In this document: positions 23,893 to 32,492 of the stretch, piece by piece
How positions within the stretch are numbered: the stretch's first letter is position 1
Layout: the number at the start of each line of letters is the position of its first letter
NCBI GenBank assembly: GCA_934085595.1
Contig: CAKOHK010000010.1
Coordinates: forward strand, 1 to 35,577
Reading direction: 5' to 3'
DNA length: 35,577 nt
Origin: an uncultured Bacilli bacterium
GTDB taxonomy: Bacteria; Bacillota_I; Bacilli_A; RF39; UBA660
Notes under the pieces: generated by a model
Told to the model about the DNA's origin: nothing
What the model saw: only the letters and a program-made list of their open reading frames with translations
Database searches by the model: none
Program-made: the position numbers and the translations under genes

Positions 23893-25683
23893 TTATTTCT
23901 GTTTCATTTTTAAAGTCATTTCGTCATTTTTCTTCTTGTTTTTTATTATTTCGTTTAGACTTAATGCTCCACATAATGCACTTACTCCTAGCATTCCATA
24001 AGCTACTAAATCTGTTTTATCTCCTGTTTTTGGAGTATCAGGATAGTTCTTTTTTAGTTCTTTTGGTATTGTAGCGTTTACTACTGCTTTATATGCTTTT
24101 ACTTTAGCTGTTTCTTGCACAGTCTGATATTTTTTAGTTTCAATGTCTTCATCTAGAACGTATTCTATATTTGCTGTCTTTGATATAGTTTTACCTGTTA
24201 CTCTATAAGTAATTGTTTTTTGTTCTACTGTTCCTTTTACACTAAATGTATTTCCATAATTAATAACATATTCGTCTACTGCATATTTTGTTTCATCATT
24301 AGATTTTTTAGTAAGAAGTGCATTTAATGTGTAACTTCCTGTTTCACTCTTTGTATAATTTATTCCTTTTATTTCGTCAGTATTTAAGTATACTTTTATT
24401 CCTTCATCATCTTTAGTAAATGTGTATGGACTTAATTCTTCATCTTTTGGATAATCTCCATATCCATATAAGAAATGGAATGTATATTCTTCTTCGTTAT
24501 GATTTCTTATGTATTCCTCAGCAATATTACTTTTTTCATTATCGCTTTTTTCTTCGCTTGTCCATATAACTAGTAGTCCATTTGATTGTTTAAATACTAT
24601 ATAGTCTACATTTTCATCAAATGTTACCTGATTATCTACATTTATACTTGTTTCTTTTGATACTTTATTTTCAGTGATTTCTGATGAAGTTATTTCGTAT
24701 CCCTCTTTTACTAGGTCATCTAATGCTTTTTGAGCTTCTTCTTTCGTACTAAAGATTTGATTATCTATTTGTCTTGTTTCATCACTAGCACTAGAGTTTA
24801 TTTCTCTAATTGAGCCTGCTATTTCATAAGAGTTATATGTTGTTCCAAAAGCTGTATCTATATATATTTTAGATATTTCTTTTGCTTTAGCTTCTGCTTC
24901 TTCTTTTGTATCAAATGTGTATGTGTTTCTTAAATAATTTGTATCTTTTGTTATATCTCTTTTTATTTCAACTTGTAAGTTTTTATTTTCATATGCTTTA
25001 TTTAAGGCATCATATGCTTTTACGAACTCATCTTTATTATCATACATTTGACTTATTTGTACGTCTTTTCTTGTTAGCGATTCATCTATTTTATATTCTA
25101 CTGTTACTCCATCTTTTTTTAGACTTTCGATGTATTCTTTTGCTTCTTTCATTGAGTCAAATGTTTTACCGAACTCTTTTATGTCTTCTTTATTTCCTAT
25201 GTTGTTTTCTCTTATTGTTACTGTAATTTTCTTATCATGATTGTCTACTTCAAGTTCTTTCTTTTTACTTTCTGCTTCTTCTTTACTTTTTGTAGTAAAT
25301 ATTCCTTTTTTAGTTTCTTTTGAAGTTCCAGTTAATACTTCAATTATATTTCCTGTATATTTTTCTGCTTCTGTTTCTATAATTGCACTTGTTACGTTTG
25401 TAAAACCTGATGTAGTATATTCTCTTATCTTAAGTAGTTTTGCTATATTAGCGTCATCATAATTGTCAAATAATCCTTCATATCTTATGTTTTGATCTTT
25501 TATAGTTTGTTTTGCTGTTGATTGTACATTTGCTTTGTTTCTTAGTACGTCTGCATTCATCATTATGCTTCTGTTATATGAGTCGTCAATTTTTGTATCG
25601 TCTTTTGCTGCCCCTAATCCTGTTAGGGATAAGTTAAGTGCTAGTAATAGTGCACTTACTCTTCTTTTCACTTCATTATTCAT
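23893..25683 (-). CDS. Wall-anchored surface protein with repeated F-x-T-K-E-E-A units
   Basis: 596 residues. Signal peptide (1-25). Residues about 120-330 hold at least five units of the type (I/T)F-(S/D)T-K-E-E-A-x(5-8)-L/I followed by a strand, as in SPOR-like or small ferredoxin-like repeats. The later part is beta-rich. The C-terminus has TPKTGD, a hydrophobic run (MLGVSALCGALSL) and KNKKKN, a sorting signal of the P-K-T-G-D type. Third gene of an operon with a SipW-like surface protein and a prepilin. Probably anchored to the wall by a sortase, which is not in the window. Confidence 0.85.
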   Translation of the reverse strand: MNNEVKRRVSALLLALNLSLTGLGAAKDDTKIDDSYNRSIMMNADVLRNKANVQSTAKQTIKDQNIRYEGLFDNYDDANIAKLLKIREYTTSGFTNVTSAIIETEAEKYTGNIIEVLTGTSKETKKGIFTTKSKEEAESKKKELEVDNHDKKITVTIRENNIGNKEDIKEFGKTFDSMKEAKEYIESLKKDGVTVEYKIDESLTRKDVQISQMYDNKDEFVKAYDALNKAYENKNLQVEIKRDITKDTNYLRNTYTFDTKEEAEAKAKEISKIYIDTAFGTTYNSYEIAGSIREINSSASDETRQIDNQIFSTKEEAQKALDDLVKEGYEITSSEITENKVSKETSINVDNQVTFDENVDYIVFKQSNGLLVIWTSEEKSDNEKSNIAEEYIRNHNEEEYTFHFLYGYGDYPKDEELSPYTFTKDDEGIKVYLNTDEIKGINYTKSETGSYTLNALLTKKSNDETKYAVDEYVINYGNTFSVKGTVEQKTITYRVTGKTISKTANIEYVLDEDIETKKYQTVQETAKVKAYKAVVNATIPKELKKNYPDTPKTGDKTDLVAYGMLGVSALCGALSLNEIIKNKKKNDEMTLKMKQK

Positions 25684-25717
25684 TATAAATAAACACCTCC
25701 ATTATTATAATAAATAT

Positions 25718-26140
25718 TTACTCACAACAACCAGTGCTTTCTCCACTGCTTGTGGCTACACATTCTTTTTTTGATGTTAGCAAGCAAGTATCTACATATC
25801 TATCTGATGTTTTATCTTTTATGTATATTTTTATTATGTAACTGCCTGGGATTGTTTCTTTTGTAATCGGATTTTTTATGTTACTTTTTATGAATCCTTT
25901 ACTTGAAAGTTCACTTACAGTTACATATGTTTCTTCATTTTTTATAAAATCTTTTCTCCAGTCTTCATTTAAATCTATGTATAGTTTAGCCGCTCTTTGT
26001 ATATCTTTATATATTATTTGTAGTTTTTCATTGTTATTATCTTCTTGTACTTTTGAAAATAATACTGATGTGCTGGCTCCTATAGTGGCTACAATTATTA
26101 TTACGACTAATAATTCAATTAATGTAAATCCTTTATTCAT
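25718..26140 (-). CDS. Type IV prepilin-like protein
   Basis: 140 residues. MNKG-FTLIELLVVIIIVATIG is a class III prepilin leader (cleavage after Gly4, Glu at +5) and hydrophobic helix. The globular part has a Cys pair (DTCLLTSKKEC) and ends CCE. Its ATG shares one base with the stop of the 519-aa gene (TAATG), so the two are translated together. Linkage of a pseudopilin with a TasA-like protein and a wall-anchored protein suggests one surface structure. Confidence 0.9.
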   Translation of the reverse strand: MNKGFTLIELLVVIIIVATIGASTSVLFSKVQEDNNNEKLQIIYKDIQRAAKLYIDLNEDWRKDFIKNEETYVTVSELSSKGFIKSNIKNPITKETIPGSYIIKIYIKDKTSDRYVDTCLLTSKKECVATSSGESTGCCE

Positions 26141-27699
26141 TAGTCACCTGCTTTTAATTCGAATGGATTTGTATCTGTTCCGTCTCCTGCTCCAGTTAGT
26201 TTAACATTTGATTTTAAATATACTACTGGTCTTATTGTTTTTGGAACTAAGTTTCCTGCTGCTTCTGCTAATTTTCCTGTTATGTCTACAAATAGTATAT
26301 TGTTTGCACTTGTAGCTGATGATAGGAGCCACTGTGCTTTTTGTGTTTCATGTAAGTAGTTATTGTTTTTCCATGCTACTGTATTATTTTTTTCTCCTGA
26401 TGTATATGAAGTTACACTTGCATACATATAGTCACTTGGTGACATTAATCCTACTGTTCCATTCCATGTTGCTTTTACTCCATGTGATACAGTTGTTCCT
26501 CTTTCTTCACTATATGTTGCTTTTATATCTTTTCCAAGTGTAACATTTGATAAGTACCATTTAGCTGGTTCTATTAAACTTTTTGCTTCGCTTGTAAGTC
26601 CAGTACTTGTATAATCACATGATGTAACTGCTGATAATGTACTACATGCACTAGAAGAAGTTCCTTTTGCTCTATTATAGTATGGTCCTTCATTTAATAG
26701 TTTCATTATACTTGAAGTTGTATAATCATTTATGCTTGAAGCATTATTATTCCATACTACTGCATCTAACATATCATTTCTTATTATTTTCATTCTATAT
26801 TCTTTAGTGTATCCACTTGATGTTGGTGTTTCTACTTCAAATACTCCAATTATCCTCCATAGTTCATTATTAAACTTAACATAGTTATGTGGTGCTATTC
26901 CTTGATATCTGTATTCTATAGTATTATAGTTTTGGTTACCTGTAGATTCTTTTACTATAGCGTTCATTGCGTATAGTGAGTAATTTGTTTTCATACATGT
27001 ACTTGCTTCACTATCAGTACATAATTTAGTTCTATAATTACTTGGTAAATATTCTCCGCTTGCGCTTATATCAGCTACAAAATATGTCTTTTGTACATCA
27101 TTTGGTGTTTTATTATCAAGCCATGTCCATAAACAATATGTATTACTTGTTCCTTGTAATAATAATTGATTTGATAATATTTCATTATCTGTTAAACTTC
27201 CATAAGAACTTATAATTACATTATCTCTATTTATAACTCCATTATCACATTTAGATATTCCTACTTGTAAGTTATTTGCGTATACTTCACTTAGTTTTGT
27301 ATATTCTTCATAAGAAGAACTTGGAGTAAATGAATCATCATCTGTAAGCATTATTTTTATATACATATCTAGTGTTCCTGTATTTTTAATATTAAATATA
27401 TATGGTTCCGTTTGTAATGCTTCGCTTGTAGTTTCATATGGATATATGCTTGCTGGAGTACTTACACCATCTACTGTTTCAAATCCTATTTTTTGACCAT
27501 AGTTTGATATACTTGAATCACATGTAGTATCAGTACAGAACTTAAAGTCTAAATCTCCCATAGTTATTACATTACTTTCTTCGCTTTCATCAACAGTTAA
27601 GAATGATGAATATGACACACCAATAAACATTAATAGTATTAATATTAATGATATTACTAATGATATTACTTCCCTTTTTATAATTTTATCTATTTGCAT
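26140..27699 (-). CDS. Surface protein of the SipW-like family, operon with prepilin
   Basis: 519 residues. Basic start, hydrophobic segment (about 11-31) ending VSYSSF, then VITMGDLDF, a TasA/camelysin-like beta domain (about 35-200). The family C-terminal domain follows: YRYQGIAPHNYVKFN, LWRIIGVFEVETP, GPYYNRAKG, KWYLSNV, SPSDYMYAS, AQWLLSS, IRPVVYL, and the end GTDTNPFELKAGD. RBS GGAAGGG. Its C-terminal segment has ordinary base use, so it is not of the diversified kind. Confidence 0.87.
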   Translation of the reverse strand: MQIDKIIKREVISLVISLILILLMFIGVSYSSFLTVDESEESNVITMGDLDFKFCTDTTCDSSISNYGQKIGFETVDGVSTPASIYPYETTSEALQTEPYIFNIKNTGTLDMYIKIMLTDDDSFTPSSSYEEYTKLSEVYANNLQVGISKCDNGVINRDNVIISSYGSLTDNEILSNQLLLQGTSNTYCLWTWLDNKTPNDVQKTYFVADISASGEYLPSNYRTKLCTDSEASTCMKTNYSLYAMNAIVKESTGNQNYNTIEYRYQGIAPHNYVKFNNELWRIIGVFEVETPTSSGYTKEYRMKIIRNDMLDAVVWNNNASSINDYTTSSIMKLLNEGPYYNRAKGTSSSACSTLSAVTSCDYTSTGLTSEAKSLIEPAKWYLSNVTLGKDIKATYSEERGTTVSHGVKATWNGTVGLMSPSDYMYASVTSYTSGEKNNTVAWKNNNYLHETQKAQWLLSSATSANNILFVDITGKLAEAAGNLVPKTIRPVVYLKSNVKLTGAGDGTDTNPFELKAGD

Positions 27700-27924
27700 A
27701 ACATATTACCCTTCCATCATATATATTTTATAATATTTAAGTGTTCTATGCAAGATATAAAAGAAAATAAACTAGATTTTTTAAAGAAAAAAGCAGAATA
27801 TTTAGTTCTACTTATATTAATACTTAACAGTAAAGATAGTGCTTCCAATAGAAGAATTAAAGACATGTACATCTTGCTATACTAGATTAGCAGTTATCCA
27901 ACTTAGGTCTATGTTACTAACATC
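27700..27924. other. Gap between two surface genes
   Basis: 225 nt with no strong ribosome site. A plus-strand frame of 63 codons lies here (27694-27885) but has no ribosome site at either ATG and no recognisable domain. A TTGCAT-17 nt-TAAAAT sequence just upstream of 27699 on the minus strand could be the promoter of the 519-aa gene. No convincing terminator for the 600-aa gene is seen. Confidence 0.5.
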
Positions 27925-29727
27925 TTACTCTATTGATATTGCAAATGGACTATCTATAGTTCCATTGCCACTCATAAGTGTAACATCTGCACTTAAATAC
28001 AATGAAGGTCTTACTTCATAAGTATCTTTTTCTCTGTTTTGATAATATACTCTTCCATCTTTAGATATATAAATTGGAAATAAATCATTTGTACTTGGAC
28101 CTGCTGCTATATTTGTAGAAGTGAATCTTATTTTTCCTACACGATAAATATCAGTATAATAATTAAACTCATCACAATATTTACTATTATTAAAACTCCA
28201 ATAGTCACTGCCAGTATATAACCAGTTATCGCTTATACATGCTCTATAATCATTACTTTCACTTGTAGAGTATCCTAACTTTGTTGAAGTATTATTTTCT
28301 TTTTCATAACAGCTTCTACTTGCATACATATAATCACTCGGATAAATCAATCCAATAAAGAAGTCATCATAGTCGTTAGCACTACCAGATCTTTTACTTC
28401 TTTCATCACTATAAACGCCTTTTAACATTTGTGATTCTGATACATTTCCCATATAATATCTTGTTTTAGTAATATAGTTTGAATTGTTTTTTAATATATC
28501 ATATGGTGCTTTACCATTAGAATTATTTAATATATCATTTATCGTTGAAACTTTATAATTTACTAGCAGCGTACTTTTTCCTCCATATTCTGATGTTCCT
28601 ATTGAATCTCTCACTATTTTAACTTTATTTTCTTTTTTGTATGTTTCATCACTTTGAGGTGTTTCAACATCGAATACTCCGATTATTCTCCACTTACCTT
28701 CTTCATTATTAAATGTTATATAATTATTTGGATTTGCTCCTTGGTATCTATATTCTGTACTATCATAAGCTTGATTATTTACTGCTGTTTGTTCTATTTT
28801 AGTTAACCCTAATGAACTATAATTGTCTATTAAATAAGCATTAAGTTTATCACCTTTAATATATATATTAGTCACATCATCTGTACCTGTTGTCACTCCT
28901 AAGTTAATATCTTCACCACTAGATATTCCTTTTACTATATAATTATTATTTGTTTTTTCTACTGCTTTTGTATTAGAACCTTGTACTTTTACTTTAGCAT
29001 TTAATGTTTTAGTATCTGTTTTTACTTCTAAATTATGCATTCCTACTTCTACGTCATTAAATACAACTTTACCTGCACTATCAGATGTTGAAGTTTTAGG
29101 CTCCGAATGTATTGTTACTTCTTTATTTGCTAGTGGATTTCCACTTTCATCTTTTAAGTTTAATGTTAAATTAAACGTTTTAGTACTTTCTGCTACTCCA
29201 AGAACTCCATATAATCTTTTACCTTGATTATAATTTTGATGTTTATCTGTGTAATTTATAAACTCAAGTTTTATTGTATATGTATGTGTTTCACCACCTG
29301 CGATAGCTATTCCACTTTTATATGGATTAACCACTTTACCAGTACCTGCTTTTTGATTTGATACAAGTGCCACAGCACTCTCTTCTATATCTTCGCAGTT
29401 TCCACTATCACATGTACCACTTATTTTAAGTTCATCTTTTTGTATTTCATTAGTTAACTTTTGCCATCCTAAATCATAATATACTTCTTCACTTCCAGTA
29501 TTTTCGATAGTTAAACTCTTAGTTATAGTCCAACCTGGTTCTATACTATTTGCTTTTATTTCTTTTCCATCAGTATATTTTAATTCTAACTTTGTAGTAT
29601 TTACATTAATAGTCTCAGCTACATCGTTACCACTAACTGTCAAACTAAAATAAGCATAAGTTAGCCCTACTGTTAACAAGAATATACCAATTAATACACT
29701 TGCAAATATAAATTTTTTATCTTTCAT
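27925..29727 (-). CDS. Surface protein with Ig-like insert, poly-G promoter
   Basis: 600 residues. Signal/anchor (about 6-27, ending LTYAYF), then GNDVAETINVNTTKLEL and a TasA-like domain to about 175. A collagen-binding/CarboxypepD_reg-like module follows (about 180-250: LNLKDESGNPLANKEVTIHSE and the GKVVFNDVEVGMH strand), then the family C-terminal domain: YRYQGANPNNYITFNN, WRIIGVFDVETP, YYMGNVSES, YPSDYMYAS, VRPSLYL, SGNGTIDSPF. Cys pairs occur in the middle. Expression probably varies through the poly-G spacer (G13). No composition anomaly at its C-terminus. Confidence 0.87.
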   Translation of the reverse strand: MKDKKFIFASVLIGIFLLTVGLTYAYFSLTVSGNDVAETINVNTTKLELKYTDGKEIKANSIEPGWTITKSLTIENTGSEEVYYDLGWQKLTNEIQKDELKISGTCDSGNCEDIEESAVALVSNQKAGTGKVVNPYKSGIAIAGGETHTYTIKLEFINYTDKHQNYNQGKRLYGVLGVAESTKTFNLTLNLKDESGNPLANKEVTIHSEPKTSTSDSAGKVVFNDVEVGMHNLEVKTDTKTLNAKVKVQGSNTKAVEKTNNNYIVKGISSGEDINLGVTTGTDDVTNIYIKGDKLNAYLIDNYSSLGLTKIEQTAVNNQAYDSTEYRYQGANPNNYITFNNEEGKWRIIGVFDVETPQSDETYKKENKVKIVRDSIGTSEYGGKSTLLVNYKVSTINDILNNSNGKAPYDILKNNSNYITKTRYYMGNVSESQMLKGVYSDERSKRSGSANDYDDFFIGLIYPSDYMYASRSCYEKENNTSTKLGYSTSESNDYRACISDNWLYTGSDYWSFNNSKYCDEFNYYTDIYRVGKIRFTSTNIAAGPSTNDLFPIYISKDGRVYYQNREKDTYEVRPSLYLSADVTLMSGNGTIDSPFAISIE

Positions 29728-29755
29728 ACATGTACCTCTATTCTATCTACTAATA

Positions 29756-29787
29756 ATTATAAAGGTACCCCCCCCCCCCCATGTCAA
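29756..29787 (-). promoter_or_regulatory. Sigma-A-like promoter with poly-G spacer (G13)
   Basis: TTGACA (29782-29787), T, thirteen G (plus-strand C at 29768-29780), TACCTT, TATAAT (29756-29761). The spacer is 20 nt; ten G would give 17. It lacks the extended TG of the other two copies. The start codon is about 29 nt downstream. Confidence 0.85.
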
Positions 29788-29849
29788 GAGGCAAACGTAT
29801 TTCTATTTTTAGCACTTCGAAATTATATAATATAAGATATAATATAAAT

Positions 29850-29874
29850 TAAAAAATAAACTAGATTTTCTAGT
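29850..29874 (-). terminator. Terminator of the 98-aa protein gene
   Basis: ACTAGA / TCTAGT stem with a 3-nt loop and TTTATTTTTT on the minus strand. Confidence 0.75.
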
Positions 29875-30171
29875 CTATTTACAACTGTCTTGTTCTACTG
29901 ATCTATCTTTATTCCAGAATGGACCAAACTCTATAGCATTAAAGCAATCTCTTTTATAACGATATACTTTATATCCTAGTCCTAAACACCAAGATACCTC
30001 TCCATCACTATATTCTGTAGTACCTTTATCAATACAAAATCTTGCTTCTTCTTTATTATTAACTTTAAAGAAATCCATTAATACAATAACCATCCATGCT
30101 AGTAGTATTAACCAAAGTAAAATATTTATTATTTTACCAAAAACATTTTTCTTTCTTTTATTTTCTTCCAT
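29875..30171 (-). CDS. Small membrane protein of unknown function
   Basis: 98 residues. Basic N-terminus, one membrane segment (about 12-32), then an outside part with four Cys (FCIDKG, SWCLGLGYKVY, RDCFNAIEF and QDSCK), perhaps two disulfides. A GGAGG ribosome site precedes it. Not recognised. It lies between an HD-domain protein operon and a poly-G surface gene, and has its own terminator. Confidence 0.75.
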   Translation of the reverse strand: MEENKRKKNVFGKIINILLWLILLAWMVIVLMDFFKVNNKEEARFCIDKGTTEYSDGEVSWCLGLGYKVYRYKRDCFNAIEFGPFWNKDRSVEQDSCK

Positions 30172-30214
30172 CGTTTCCTCCTAATATAATTAAATTATAT
30201 AATTTATTTTAAAA

Positions 30215-30421
30215 TTAGTCTATAAAATATTTATCATTTAGTTCACTTAATATATGAATACTTTCTATATTTAAACTATCTATATTATAGTTAAACTCAT
30301 ATGTACTTTTTTTATTTCTTTTTTCTTCTATTTCATTATAAATATTAAGTGGTATTTTATTTATATATTCTTCTCCTAATACTCTTAATACTTCAAATAC
30401 TTCACTATATATTTCTTGCAT
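30215..30421 (-). CDS. Small protein of unknown function
   Basis: 68 residues, soluble and acidic. Its ATG overlaps the end of the HD-domain gene by 17 nt, which suggests coupled translation, though there is no strong ribosome site of its own. It has no known motif. Confidence is limited because frames of this size can occur by chance. Confidence 0.55.
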   Translation of the reverse strand: MQEIYSEVFEVLRVLGEEYINKIPLNIYNEIEEKRNKKSTYEFNYNIDSLNIESIHILSELNDKYFID

Positions 30422-32420
30422 TATTCATTTCTCTTTCTTTTTCTTTTATTTCTTCAAGTACTCTTCTATTTTTTTCTTCTAATTCTTTTCTTTTAGCATC
30501 TAGTTTTCTTCTAAAATCATTAATTGCTTCATATTCTTTTGTAGTTTCTATCATTTCTTCAAGTAATCTTTCTTTTTTTAATAAAGAAAATAAATCTAAT
30601 AGTTTTTCATATGATTCATATGCTACATTTTCATATTGTTTGCTTATATTAAATGATAATCTACTTGTATCAAGTCCTATTTGTGGTGAAGTTGAAAGTC
30701 TTACTCTATCTAGTTTATCTGCATCTTTAAATAAACTTAAGAACTTTTTATATCTTGCTTTCTTACTTATAGGTAGATTATCTATATCTATACTATTTTG
30801 TTTATTATTTAAAGAGTGTTCTTTTATAACAAAATATATTAATTCTTTTTCTTCTTCATCATAATCTTTTAATTCATTTGTTTTTGATAATATAAACGCA
30901 CTTCTTTCTCCATGAGAATCATCTACTCCATCATTTAATCTTCCTATGTCATGATATTTAGCTATTGTAAGTAATATTTGTGCATCTCTTCTATTAAAAC
31001 TTTTTAATTTATTTGTAAGCAATAATACATTAAAAGCTACTCTTCTTGTGTGATTTACTCCGTGAAGAAGACTTTTGTATTGATGTTTATCATCTAATAT
31101 ATCATCATCTATATCAAGCATATAATTTATTAAACTTTTTCTTTCAAAATCAGAAATTACATTTAATAATGTATCTTTATAATAAGTATTTGGTTTATAT
31201 GATTCTTTTTCAAATAATGCTTTTTTGGTACTTTTTACTGATAGTAACATATCATACATATCACTTAATGGTACATCATAAGATTTTTTAAACATTTTAT
31301 GTTTTTCGGTGGATAGATAGCCATATATATTATATAGTCTTTCTAATTCATTTAAATCATCTATTTCACTTATGTGGTCTATTACGTTAATTAAATCATT
31401 AAGTCTACTTCTATTTGTTAATCTGCATGTATTATAATCTACAAGAGTACCTACAGGAAGTCCTTTACTTCTTGCATATATATTTCTTAAATCAAAGCCA
31501 TCAAGAACATCTAATAAAGATATTTCTGTAATACTAGAGTAATCATTAGTACTTAAATTATCTAGTCCATTTCCGCCTATATAAACATTATCTTCGTTTG
31601 AAAAAAATGAATAATAATTTGTTATAGATTCTTTTATTCTATCAGAAAGTCTTTTTGGTTTAAAACCTGCGTAACTAAAATACAAATCTTTAATATTACT
31701 TACTTTTATTAAAGCTATCAAAGGCTTTTTACTTATGTATTCTTTTAATACTTCTTCTCCTAGTGATAAAGCTTCTTTATATTCTTTAGATTCTTCATTA
31801 ATATATTTATCTTTTAGTTTTCTTTTTAATACTCTTAAATAATAATCATATTTACTTTCACCTACTATAAACGGAAGAGGAGTGGTATATTCTTGAAATA
31901 ATGGGCCCATATATAATCTTTCTGGTGAACCATTTAATGCATAATAAAATGTTTTAGTACCTGGAGAAGTTATGTATAATCTATCTTCCTCTTCTTTATC
32001 TATTCCACTTAAAAATGGGCTTAGTTTTGTTAATTCTTCTAGTTTATTTAAAAGTAATCTTTTTCTTTTTATTTTATCTTTTTCTTCTTCTGTTAAACTA
32101 TTTGTGTATGATAAACCATATTTAGATATAATATCTCTTTTATTTCCATTAAATGAATGAGTCATATATCCATGAGATAATATGTAATCAAGTGCTTCTT
32201 TAGAGTCCATGCTTTCGGATGCTGATTTAGCCCTTTCTAAAAGACTTTCTATCTCAGGGTATGTATAAGTAGTATTAGTATCATTTGTTATAAGATAATA
32301 TTTAAGTACATTACCAAGTCTATATTCAAATAAAGACATATCAAAATCATCATCTTTAAATAGACTTTCTATAAACTTTTTATTATTTAATACTTTATTT
32401 AATATATCAGTTATATTCAT
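30405..32420 (-). CDS. HD-domain phosphohydrolase-like protein
   Basis: 671 residues. The N-terminal 440 residues are a large helical part of unknown fold with YITSPGTKTFYYALNG, a possible regulatory or ART-like segment. The HD domain lies at about 453-572: HGVNHTRR (453), YHDIGR (489-494), HGERS (503), KEHS (533-536) and DADKLDR (566-572), the metal ligands of an HD phosphohydrolase. A charged coiled-coil tail follows (about 620-671). Substrate unknown; a nucleotide is likely. RBS AGAGGG. Confidence 0.82.
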   Translation of the reverse strand: MNITDILNKVLNNKKFIESLFKDDDFDMSLFEYRLGNVLKYYLITNDTNTTYTYPEIESLLERAKSASESMDSKEALDYILSHGYMTHSFNGNKRDIISKYGLSYTNSLTEEEKDKIKRKRLLLNKLEELTKLSPFLSGIDKEEEDRLYITSPGTKTFYYALNGSPERLYMGPLFQEYTTPLPFIVGESKYDYYLRVLKRKLKDKYINEESKEYKEALSLGEEVLKEYISKKPLIALIKVSNIKDLYFSYAGFKPKRLSDRIKESITNYYSFFSNEDNVYIGGNGLDNLSTNDYSSITEISLLDVLDGFDLRNIYARSKGLPVGTLVDYNTCRLTNRSRLNDLINVIDHISEIDDLNELERLYNIYGYLSTEKHKMFKKSYDVPLSDMYDMLLSVKSTKKALFEKESYKPNTYYKDTLLNVISDFERKSLINYMLDIDDDILDDKHQYKSLLHGVNHTRRVAFNVLLLTNKLKSFNRRDAQILLTIAKYHDIGRLNDGVDDSHGERSAFILSKTNELKDYDEEEKELIYFVIKEHSLNNKQNSIDIDNLPISKKARYKKFLSLFKDADKLDRVRLSTSPQIGLDTSRLSFNISKQYENVAYESYEKLLDLFSLLKKERLLEEMIETTKEYEAINDFRRKLDAKRKELEEKNRRVLEEIKEKEREMNNARNI

Positions 32421-32437
32421 ACTACCCTCTATTAATA

Positions 32438-32466
32438 ATTATAGAGTATATCAAGTATTTTTACAA
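32438..32466 (-). promoter_or_regulatory. Promoter of the HD-domain gene
   Basis: TTGTAA (32461-32466), 17 nt, TATAAT (32438-32443) on the minus strand, about 18 nt before the ATG. Confidence 0.65.
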
Positions 32467-32492
32467 GATAAAAGCCAGATTAGACTGGCATT
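32466..32492 (-). terminator. Terminator of spoIVA
   Basis: GCCAG / CTGGC stem with a 6-nt loop, then TTTTATC on the minus strand, just past the spoIVA stop. Confidence 0.75.

Noticed and set aside
27694..27885. 63-codon plus-strand frame between two surface genes
   Set aside because: No ribosome site at either ATG, no recognisable domain, and the first bases overlap the start of a real minus-strand gene.
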